Shown here one piece after another: positions 50,631 to 62,650 of a stretch of DNA of 64,000 nt. Under the pieces are notes generated by a model that worked only from the letters and a program-made list of their open reading frames with translations, did no database searches and was not told the origin of the DNA. The position numbers and the translations under genes were made by a program. Origin of the DNA: Nemertoderma westbladi (taxonomy: Eukaryota; Xenacoelomorpha; Nemertodermatida; Nemertodermatidae). The stretch is taken from NCBI GenBank assembly GCA_032718475.1, contig JAUCBJ010003043.1:1-64000 (forward strand). Direction: 5' to 3'. The number at the start of each line of letters is the position of its first letter. The stretch's first letter is position 1.

Positions 50631-53600
50631 CGTAGAGGCATTCATAGTAAATGTATGGAGGAGGGAGAGAACGTAGAGGCATTCATAGTAAATGTATGTA
50701 GGAATGAACGTAGAGGCATTCATAGTAAATGAGTAGGGGGAGAACGTAGAGGCATTCATAGTAAATGAGTAGGGGGAGAACGTAGAGGCATTCATAGTAA
50801 ATGAGTAGGGGGAGAACGTAGAGGCATTCATAGTAAATGAGTAGGGGGAGAACGTAGAGGCATTCATAGTAAGTGTATGGAGTAGGGAAAGAACGTAGAG
50901 GCATTCATAGTAAATGTATGTAGGAGGGAATGAAGAACGTAGAGGCATTCATAGTAAATGTATGGAGGAGGGAATGAAGAACGTAGAGGCATTCATAGTA
51001 AATGAGTAGGGGGAGAACGTAGAGGCATTCATAGTAAGTGTATGGAGTAGGAAGGAACGTAGAGGCATTCATAGTAAATGAGTAGGGGGAGAACGTAGAG
51101 GCATTCATAGTAAATGAGTAGGGGGAGAACGTAGAGGCATTCATAGTAAATGTATGTAGGAATGAACGTAGAGGCATTCATAGTAAATGTATGTAGGAAG
51201 GAACGTAGAGGCATTCATAGTAAATGAGTAGGGGGAGAACGTAGAGGCATTCATAGTAAATGTATGAAGTAGGGAAAGAACGTAGAGGCATTCATAGTAA
51301 ATGTATGTAGGAGGGAATGAACGTAGAGGCATTCATAGTAAATGTATGTAGGAATGAACGTAGAGGCATTCATAGTAAATGTATGTAGGAATGAACGTAG
51401 AGGCATTCATAGTAAATGTATGTAGGAAAGAACGTAGAGGCATTCATAGTAAATGTATGTAGGAATGAACGTAGAGGCATTCATAGTAAATGTATGTAGG
51501 AAAGAACGTAGAGGCATTCATAGTAAATGTATGTAGGAAAGAACGTAGAGGCATTCATAGTAAATGTATGTAGGAATGAACGTAGAGGCATTCATAGTAA
51601 ATGTATGTAGGAATGAACGTAGAGGCATTCATAGTAAATGTATGGAGTAGGGAAAGAACGTAGAGGCATTCATAGTAAATGTATGTAGGAAAGAACGTAG
51701 AGGCATTCATAGTAAATGTATGAAGGAGGGACGGAGCGTAGAGGCATTCATAGTAAATGTATGGAGTAGGGAAAGAACGTAGAGGCATTCATAGTAAATG
51801 TATGTAGGAATGAACGTAGAGGCATTCATAGTAAATGTATGTAGGAATGAACGTAGAGGCATTCATAGTAAATGTATGTAGGAAAGAACGTAGAGGCATT
51901 CATAGTAAATGTATGTAGGAATGAACGTAGAGGCATTCATAGTAAATGTATGTAGGAATGAACGTAGAGGCATTCATAGTAAATGTATGTAGGAATGAAC
52001 GTAGAGGCATTCATAGTAAATGTATGTAGGAATGAACGTAGAGGCATTCATAGTAAATGTATGTAGGAATGAACGTAGAGGCATTCATAGTAAATGTATG
52101 TAGGAAAGAACGTAGAGGCATTCATAGTAAATGTATGTAGGAATGAACGTAGAGGCATTCATAGTAAATGTATGTAGGAATGAACGTAGAGGCATTCATA
52201 GTAAATGTATGTAGGAATGAACGTAGAGGCATTCATAGTAAATGTATGTAGGAATGAACGTAGAGGCATTCATAGTAAATGTATGAAGGAGGGACGGAGC
52301 GTAGAGGCATTCATAGTAAATGTATGGAGTAGGGAAAGAGCGTAGAGGCATTCATAGTAAATGTATGGAGTAGGGAAAGAACGTAGAGGCATTCATAGTA
52401 AATGTATGGAGTAGGGAAAGAACGTAGAGGCATTCATAGTAAATGTATGGAGTAGGGAAAGAACGTAGAGGCATTCATAGTAAATGTATGGAGTAGGGAA
52501 AGAACGTAGAGGCATTCATAGTAAATGTATGGAGTAGGGAAAGAACGTAGAGGCATTCATAGTAAATGTATGGGAGTAGGGAAAGAACGTAGAGGCATTC
52601 ATAGTAAATGTATGAAGGAGGGAATGAACGTAGAGGCATTCATAGTAAATGTATGGAGTAGGAAGGAACGTAGAGGCATTCATAGTAAATGTATGTAGGA
52701 ATGAACGTAGAGGCATTCATAGTAAATGTATGGAGTAGGGAAAGAACGTAGAGGCATTCATAGTAAATGTATGGAGTAGGGAAAGAACGTAGAGGCATTC
52801 ATAGTAAATGTATGAAGGAGGGAATGAACGTAGAGGCATTCATAGTAAATGTATGGAGTAGGAAGGAACGTAGAGGCATTCATAGTAAATGTATGTAGGA
52901 ATGAACGTAGAGGCATTCATAGTAAATGTATGTAGGAATGAACGTAGAGGCATTCATAGTAAATGTATGAAGTAGGGAAAGAACGTAGAGGCATTCATAG
53001 TAAATGTATGTAGGAGGGAATGAACGTAGAGGCATTCATAGTAAATGTATGGAGTAGGGAAAGAACGTAGAGGCATTCATAGTAAATGTATGGAGTAGGG
53101 AAAGAACGTAGAGGCATTCATAGTAAATGTATGAAGGAGGGAATGAACGTAGAGGCATTCATAGTAAATGTATGGAGTAGGAAGGAACGTAGAGGCATTC
53201 ATAGTAAATGTATGTAGGAATGAACGTAGAGGCATTCATAGTAAATGTATGAAGTAGGGAAAGAACGTAGAGGCATTCATAGTAAATGTATGTAGGAATG
53301 AACGTAGAGGCATTCATAGTAAATGTATGAAGTAGGGAAAGAACGTAGAGGCATTCATAGTAAATGTATGTAGGAGGGAATGAACGTAGAGGCATTCATA
53401 GTAAATGTATGTAGGAATGAACGTAGAGGCATTCATAGTAAATGTATGAAGTAGGGAAAGAACGTAGAGGCATTCATAGTAAATGTATGTAGGAATGAAC
53501 GTAGAGGCATTCATAGTAAATGTATGTAGGAATGAACGTAGAGGCATTCATAGTAAATGTATGAAGTAGGGAAAGAACGTAGAGGCATTCATAGTAAATG

Positions 53601-53696
53601 TATGTAGGAATGAACGTAGAGGCATTCATAGTAAATGTATGAAGTAGGGAAAGAACGTAGAGGCATTCATAGTAAATGTATGTAGGAGGGAATGAA

Positions 53697-54214
53697 CGTA
53701 GAGGCATTCATAGTAAATGTATGTAGGAATGAACGTAGAGGCATTCATAGTAAATGTATGTAGGAATGAACGTAGAGGCATTCATAGTAAATGTATGTAG
53801 GAATGAACGTAGAGGCATTCATAGTAAATGTATGTAGGAATGAACGTAGAGGCATTCATAGTAAATGTATGTAGGAATGAACGTAGAGGCATTCATAGTA
53901 AATGTATGTAGGAATGAACGTAGAGGCATTCATAGTAAATGTATGTAGGAATGAACGTAGAGGCATTCATAGTAAATGTATGTAGGAATGAACGTAGAGG
54001 CATTCATAGTAAATGTATGTAGGAATGAACGTAGAGGCATTCATAGTAAATGTATGTAGGAATGAACGTAGAGGCATTCATAGTAAATGTATGTAGGAAT
54101 GAACGTAGAGGCATTCATAGTAAATGTATGTAGGAATGAACGTAGAGGCATTCATAGTAAATGTATGTAGGAATGAACGTAGAGGCATTCATAGTAAATG
54201 TATGTAGGAATGAA
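53697..54214 (+). repeat. Homogeneous run of 14 37-bp monomers
   Basis: Exactly 14 x 37 bp, all with linker TATGTAGGAATGAA, ending at a GGGACGGAG variant unit. Confidence 0.85.
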
Positions 54215-57200
54215 CGTAGAGGCATTCATAGTAAATGTATGGAGTAGGGACGGAGCGTAGAGGCATTCATAGTAAATGTATGTAGGAATGAACGTAGAGG
54301 CATTCATAGTAAATGTATGTAGGAATGAACGTAGAGGCATTCATAGTAAATGTATGGAGTAGGGAAAGAACGTAGAGGCATTCATAGTAAATGTATGTAG
54401 GAATGAACGTAGAGGCATTCATAGTAAATGTATGGAGTAGGGAAAGAACGTAGAGGCATTCATAGTAAATGTATGGAGTAGGGAAAGAGCGTAGAGGCAT
54501 TCATAGTAAATGTATGGAGTAGGGAAAGATCGTAGAGGCATTCATAGTAAATGAGGAGGGAGAGAACGTAGAGGCATTCATAGTAAATGTATGTAGGAGG
54601 GAAAGAACGTAGAGGCATTCATAGTAAATGTATGTAGGAAAGAACGTAGAGGCATTCATAGTAAATGTATGGAGGAGGGAAAGAACGTAGAGGCATTCAT
54701 AGTAAATGTATGTAGGAATGAACGTAGAGGCATTCATAGTAAATGTATGTAGGAATGAACGTAGAGGCATTCATAGTAAATGTATGGAGTAGGGAAAGAA
54801 CGTAGAGGCATTCATAGTAAATGTATGGAGTAGGGAAAGAACGTAGAGGCATTCATAGTAAATGTATGGAGTAGGGAAAGAGCGTAGAGGCATTCATAGT
54901 AAATGTATGGAGTAGGGAAAGATCGTAGAGGCATTCATAGTAAATGAGGAGGGAGAGAACGTAGAGGCATTCATAGTAAATGTATGTAGGAGGGAAAGAA
55001 CGTAGAGGCATTCATAGTAAATGTATGTAGGAAAGAACGTAGAGGCATTCATAGTAAATGTATGGAGGAGGGAAAGAACGTAGAGGCATTCATAGTAAAT
55101 GTATGTAGGAGGGAAAGAACGTAGAGGCATTCATAGTAAATGTATGTAGGAAAGAACGTAGAGGCATTCATAGTAAATGTATGTAGGAATGAACGTAGAG
55201 GCATTCATAGTAAATGTATGGAGTAGGGAAAGAACGTAGAGGCATTCATAGTAAATGTATGTAGGAATGAACGTAGAGGCATTCATAGTAAATGTATGTA
55301 GGAATGAACGTAGAGGCATTCATAGTAAATGTATGTAGGAATGAACGTAGAGGCATTCATAGTAAATGTATGGAGTAGGGAAAGAACGTAGAGGCATTCA
55401 TAGTAAATGTATGGAGTAGGGAAAGAGCGTAGAGGCATTCATAGTAAATGTATGGAGTAGGGAAAGATCGTAGAGGCATTCATAGTAAATGAGGAGGGAG
55501 AGAACGTAGAGGCATTCATAGTAAATGTATGTAGGAGGGAAAGAACGTAGAGGCATTCATAGTAAATGTATGTAGGAAAGAACGTAGAGGCATTCATAGT
55601 AAATGTATGGAGGAGGGAAAGAACGTAGAGGCATTCATAGTAAATGTATGTAGGAGGGAAAGAACGTAGAGGCATTCATAGTAAATGTATGTAGGAAAGA
55701 ACGTAGAGGCATTCATAGTAAATGTATGGAGGAGGGAAAGAACGTAGAGGCATTCATAGTAAATGTATGGAGGAGGGAAAGAAGATCGTAGAGGCATTCA
55801 TAGTAAATGTATGGAGTAGGTAAAGAAGATCGTAGAGGCATTCATAGTAAATGTATGGAGTAGGGAAAGAACGTAGAGGCATTCATAGTAAATGTATGGA
55901 GGAGGGAAAGAACGTAGAGGCATTCATAGTAAATGTATGGAGTAGGGAAAGAAGATCGTAGAGGCATTCATAGTAAATGTATGGAGTAGGTAAAGAAGAT
56001 CGTAGAGGCATTCATAGTAAATGTATGGAGGAGGGAAAGAACGTAGAGGCATTCATAGTAAATGTATGTAGGAAAGAACGTAGAGGCATTCATAGTAAAT
56101 GTATGGAGGAGGGAAAGAACGTAGAGGCATTCATAGTAAATGTATGTAGGAGGGAAAGAACGTAGAGGCATTCATAGTAAATGTATGTAGGAAAGAACGT
56201 AGAGGCATTCATAGTAAATGTATGGAGTAGGGAAAGATCGTAGAGGCATTCATAGTAAATGAGGAGGGAGAGAACGTAGAGGCATTCATAGTAAATGTAT
56301 GTAGGAGGGAAAGAACGTAGAGGCATTCATAGTAAATGTATGTAGGAAAGAACGTAGAGGCATTCATAGTAAATGTATGGAGGAGGGAAAGAACGTAGAG
56401 GCATTCATAGTAAATGTATGTAGGAGGGAAAGAACGTAGAGGCATTCATAGTAAATGTATGTAGGAAAGAACGTAGAGGCATTCATAGTAAATGTATGGA
56501 GGAGGGAAAGAACGTAGAGGCATTCATAGTAAATGTATGGAGGAGGGAAAGAAGATCGTAGAGGCATTCATAGTAAATGTATGGAGTAGGTAAAGAAGAT
56601 CGTAGAGGCATTCATAGTAAATGTATGGAGGAGGGAAAGAACGTAGAGGCATTCATAGTAAATGTATGGAGGAGGGAAAGAACGTAGAGGCATTCATAGT
56701 AAATGTATGGAGGAGGGAAAGAACGTAGAGGCATTCATAGTAAATGTATGGAGTAGAGAAAGAACGTAGAGGCATTCATAGTAAATGTATGGAGGAGGGA
56801 ATGAAGAACGTAGAGGCATTCATAGTAAATGTATGGAGGAGGGAAAGAACGTAGAGGCATTCATAGTAAATGTATGGAGTAGGGAAAGAACGTAGAGGCA
56901 TTCATAGTAAATGTATGGAGGAGGGAATGAAGAACGTAGAGGCATTCATAGTAAATGTATGGAGGAGGGAAAGAACGTAGAGGCATTCATAGTAAATGTA
57001 TGGAGGAGGGAAAGAACGTAGAGGCATTCATAGTAAATGAGTAGGGGGAGAACGTAGAGGCATTCATAGTAAATGTATGGAGTAGGGAGAGATCGTAGAG
57101 GCATTCATAGTAAATGTATGGAGTAGGGAAAGAACGTAGAGGCATTCATAGTAAATGAGTAGGGAGAGAACGTAGAGGCATTCATAGTAAATGTATGTAG

Positions 57201-60006
57201 GAATGAACGTAGAGGCATTCATAGTAAATGTATGTAGGAATGAACGTAGAGGCATTCATAGTAAATGTATGTAGGAATGAACGTAGAGGCATTCATAGTA
57301 AATGTATGTAGGAAAGATCGTAGAGGCATTCATAGTAAATGTATGTAGGAAAGAACGTAGAGGCATTCATAGTAAATGTATGTAGGAAAGATCGTAGAGG
57401 CATTCATAGTAAATGTATGTAGGAAAGAACGTAGAGGCATTCATAGTAAATGTATGGAGTAGGGAAAGAACGTAGAGGCATTCATAGTAAATGTATGGAG
57501 TAGGGAAAGAACGTAGAGGCATTCATAGTAAATGTATGGAGGAGGGAAAGAACGTAGAGGCATTCATAGTAAATGTATGGAGTAGGGAAAGAACGTAGAG
57601 GCATTCATAGTAAATGTATGGAGGAGGGAAAGAACGTAGAGGCATTCATAGTAAATGTATGGAGGAGGGAATGAAGAACGTAGAGGCATTCATAGTAAAT
57701 GTATGGAGGAGGGAAAGAACGTAGAGGCATTCATAGTAAATGTATGGAGTAGGGAAAGAACGTAGAGGCATTCATAGTAAATGTATGGAGGAGGGAAAGA
57801 ACGTAGAGGCATTCATAGTAAATGTATGGAGTAGGGAAAGAACGTAGAGGCATTCATAGTAAATGTATGGAGTAGGGAAAGAACGTAGAGGCATTCATAG
57901 TAAATGTATGGAGTAGGGAAAGAACGTAGAGGCATTCATAGTAAATGTATGGAGGAGGGAAAGAACGTAGAGGCATTCATAGTAAATGTATGGAGTAGGG
58001 AAAGAACGTAGAGGCATTCATAGTAAATGTATGGAGGAGGGAAAGAACGTAGAGGCATTCATAGTAAATGTATGGAGTAGGGAAAGAACGTAGAGGCATT
58101 CATAGTAAATGTATGGAGTAGGGAAAGAACGTAGAGGCATTCATAGTAAATGTATGGAGTAGGGAAAGAACGTAGAGGCATTCATAGTAAATGTATGGAG
58201 GAGGGAAAGAACGTAGAGGCATTCATAGTAAATGTATGGAGTAGGGAAAGAACGTAGAGGCATTCATAGTAAATGTATGGAGTAGGGAAAGAACGTAGAG
58301 GCATTCATAGTAAATGTATGGAGTAGGGAAAGAACGTAGAGGCATTCATAGTAAATGTATGGAGTAGGGAAAGAACGTAGAGGCATTCATAGTAAATGTA
58401 TGGAGTAGGGAAAGAACGTAGAGGCATTCATAGTAAATGTATGGAGGAGGGAAAGAACGTAGAGGCATTCATAGTAAATGTATGGAGGAGGGAAAGAACG
58501 TAGAGGCATTCATAGTAAATGTATGGAGGAGGGAAAGAACGTAGAGGCATTCATAGTAAATGTATGGAGTAGGGAAAGAACGTAGAGGCATTCATAGTAA
58601 ATGTATGGAGGAGGGAAAGAACGTAGAGGCATTCATAGTAAATGTATGGAGTAGGGAAAGAACGTAGAGGCATTCATAGTAAATGTATGGAGGAGGGAAA
58701 GAACGTAGAGGCATTCATAGTAAATGTATGTAGGAAAGAACGTAGAGGCATTCATAGTAAATGTATGGAGGAAGGAACGTAGAGGCATTCATAGTAAATG
58801 TATGTAGGAATGAACGTAGAGGCATTCATAGTAAATGTATGTAGGAATGAACGTAGAGGCATTCATAGTAAATGTATGTAGGAATGAACGTAGAGGCATT
58901 CATAGTAAATGTATGTAGGAATGAACGTAGAGGCATTCATAGTAAATGTATGTAGGAATGAACGTAGAGGCATTCATAGTAAATGTATGTAGGAATGAGC
59001 GTAGAGGCATTCATAGTAAATGTATGTAGGAATGAACGTAGAGGCATTCATAGTAAATGTATGTAGGAATGAACGTAGAGGCATTCATAGTAAATGTATG
59101 TAGGAAGGAACGTAGAGGCATTCATAGTAAATGTATGTAGGAATGAACGTAGAGGCATTCATAGTAAATGTATGTAGGAATGAACGTAGAGGCATTCATA
59201 GTAAATGTATGTAGGAATGAACGTAGAGGCATTCATAGTAAATGTATGTAGGAATGAACGTAGAGGCATTCATAGTAAATGTATGTAGGAATGAACGTAG
59301 AGGCATTCATAGTAAATGTATGTAGGAATGAGCGTAGAGGCATTCATAGTAAATGTATGTAGGAATGAACGTAGAGGCATTCATAGTAAATGTATGTAGG
59401 AATGAACGTAGAGGCATTCATAGTAAATGTATGTAGGAATGAACGTAGAGGCATTCATAGTAAATGTATGTAGGAATGAACGTAGAGGCATTCATAGTAA
59501 ATGTATGTAGGAATGAACGTAGAGGCATTCATAGTAAATGTATGTAGGAAAGATCGTAGAGGCATTCATAGTAAATGTATGTAGGAAAGAACGTAGAGGC
59601 ATTCATAGTAAATGTATGTAGGAATGAACGTAGAGGCATTCATAGTAAATGTTTGTAGGAATGAACGTAGAGGCATTCATAGTAAATGTATGTAGGAAAG
59701 AACGTAGAGGCATTCATAGTAAATGTATGTAGGAATGAACGTAGAGGCATTCATAGTAAATGTATGTAGGAATGAACGTAGAGGCATTCATAGTAAATGT
59801 ATGTAGGAAAGAACGTAGAGGCATTCATAGTAAATGTATGGAGTAGGGAAAGAACGTAGAGGCATTCATAGTAAATGTATGTAGGAAAGATCGTAGAGGC
59901 ATTCATAGTAAATGTATGTAGGAAAGAACGTAGAGGCATTCATAGTAAATGTATGGAGTAGGGAAAGAACGTAGAGGCATTCATAGTAAATGTATGTAGG
60001 AAAGAA

Positions 60007-60820
60007 CGTAGAGGCATTCATAGTAAATGTATGTAGGAATGAACGTAGAGGCATTCATAGTAAATGTATGTAGGAATGAACGTAGAGGCATTCATAGTAA
60101 ATGTATGTAGGAATGAACGTAGAGGCATTCATAGTAAATGTATGTAGGAATGAACGTAGAGGCATTCATAGTAAATGTATGTAGGAATGAACGTAGAGGC
60201 ATTCATAGTAAATGTATGTAGGAATGAACGTAGAGGCATTCATAGTAAATGTATGTAGGAATGAACGTAGAGGCATTCATAGTAAATGTATGTAGGAATG
60301 AACGTAGAGGCATTCATAGTAAATGTATGTAGGAATGAACGTAGAGGCATTCATAGTAAATGTATGTAGGAATGAACGTAGAGGCATTCATAGTAAATGT
60401 ATGTAGGAATGAACGTAGAGGCATTCATAGTAAATGTATGTAGGAATGAACGTAGAGGCATTCATAGTAAATGTATGTAGGAATGAACGTAGAGGCATTC
60501 ATAGTAAATGTATGTAGGAATGAACGTAGAGGCATTCATAGTAAATGTATGTAGGAATGAACGTAGAGGCATTCATAGTAAATGTATGTAGGAATGAACG
60601 TAGAGGCATTCATAGTAAATGTATGTAGGAATGAACGTAGAGGCATTCATAGTAAATGTATGTAGGAATGAACGTAGAGGCATTCATAGTAAATGTATGT
60701 AGGAATGAACGTAGAGGCATTCATAGTAAATGTATGTAGGAATGAACGTAGAGGCATTCATAGTAAATGTATGTAGGAATGAACGTAGAGGCATTCATAG
60801 TAAATGTATGTAGGAATGAA
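60007..60820 (+). repeat. Homogeneous run of 22 37-bp monomers
   Basis: Exactly 22 x 37 bp, all with linker TATGTAGGAATGAA as far as read, bounded on the right by a 36-bp AGTAGGGGGAGAA unit. This is the longest pure run in the window. Confidence 0.85.
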
Positions 60821-61634
60821 CGTAGAGGCATTCATAGTAAATGAGTAGGGGGAGAACGTAGAGGCATTCATAGTAAATGTATGGAGGAGGGAAAGAACGT
60901 AGAGGCATTCATAGTAAATGTATGTAGGAATGAACGTAGAGGCATTCATAGTAAATGTATGTAGGAATGAACGTAGAGGCATTCATAGTAAATGTATGTA
61001 GGAATGAACGTAGAGGCATTCATAGTAAATGTATGTAGGAAAGAACGTAGAGGCATTCATAGTAAATGTATGTAGGAAAGAACGTAGAGGCATTCATAGT
61101 AAATGTATGTAGGAATGAACGTAGAGGCATTCATAGTAAATGTATGTAGGAATGAACGTAGAGGCATTCATAGTAAATGTATGTAGGAAAGAACGTAGAG
61201 GCATTCATAGTAAATGTATGTAGGAAAGAACGTAGAGGCATTCATAGTAAATGTATGTAGGAATGAACGTAGAGGCATTCATAGTAAATGTATGTAGGAA
61301 TGAACGTAGAGGCATTCATAGTAAATGTATGTAGGAAAGAACGTAGAGGCATTCATAGTAAATGTATGTAGGAATGAACGTAGAGGCATTCATAGTAAAT
61401 GTATGTAGGAAAGAACGTAGAGGCATTCATAGTAAATGTATGGAGTAGGGAAAGAACGTAGAGGCATTCATAGTAAATGTATGTAGGAATGAACGTAGAG
61501 GCATTCATAGTAAATGTATGGAGTAGGGAAAGAACGTAGAGGCATTCATAGTAAATGTATGTAGGAATGAACGTAGAGGCATTCATAGTAAATGTATGTA
61601 GGAATGAACGTAGAGGCATTCATAGTAAATGTAT

Positions 61635-62650
61635 GTAGGAAAGAACGTAGAGGCATTCATAGTAAATGTATGTAGGAAAGAACGTAGAGGCATTCATAGT
61701 AAATGTATGGAGGAGGGAAAGAACGTAGAGGCATTCATAGTAAATGTATGTAGGAAAGAACGTAGAGGCATTCATAGTAAATGTATGTAGGAATGAACGT
61801 AGAGGCATTCATAGTAAATGTATGTAGGAATGAACGTAGAGGCATTCATAGTAAATGTATGTAGGAAAGAACGTAGAGGCATTCATAGTAAATGTATGTA
61901 GGAAAGAACGTAGAGGCATTCATAGTAAATGTATGTAGGAAAGAACGTAGAGGCATTCATAGTAAATGTATGTAGGAAAGAACGTAGAGGCATTCATAGT
62001 AAATGTATGTAGGAAAGAACGTAGAGGCATTCATAGTAAATGTATGTAGGAAAGAACGTAGAGGCATTCATAGTAAATGAGGAGGGAATGAACGTAGAGG
62101 CATTCATAGTAAATGTATGTAGGAAAGAACGTAGAGGCATTCATAGTAAATGTATGTAGGAATGAACGTAGAGGCATTCATAGTAAATGTATGTAGGAAT
62201 GAACGTAGAGGCATTCATAGTAAATGTATGTAGGAATGAACGTAGAGGCATTCATAGTAAATGTATGTAGGAATGAACGTAGAGGCATTCATAGTAAATG
62301 TATGTAGGAAAGAACGTAGAGGCATTCATAGTAAATGTATGTAGGAAAGAACGTAGAGGCATTCATAGTAAATGTATGTAGGAAAGAACGTAGAGGCATT
62401 CATAGTAAATGTATGTAGGAAAGAACGTAGAGGCATTCATAGTAAATGTATGTAGGAAAGAACGTAGAGGCATTCATAGTAAATGTATGTAGGAAAGAAC
62501 GTAGAGGCATTCATAGTAAATGAGGAGGGAATGAACGTAGAGGCATTCATAGTAAATGTATGTAGGAAAGAACGTAGAGGCATTCATAGTAAATGTATGT
62601 AGGAATGAACGTAGAGGCATTCATAGTAAATGTATGTAGGAATGAACGTA
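61635..62650 (+). repeat. 443-bp tandem duplication of 37-bp units
   Basis: The rare unit with linker AGGAGGGAATGAA occurs at 62,078 and at 62,521. They are 443 bp apart (one 36-bp plus eleven 37-bp units), and the surrounding AAAGAA/AATGAA order matches. The precise ends are approximate. Confidence 0.65.
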
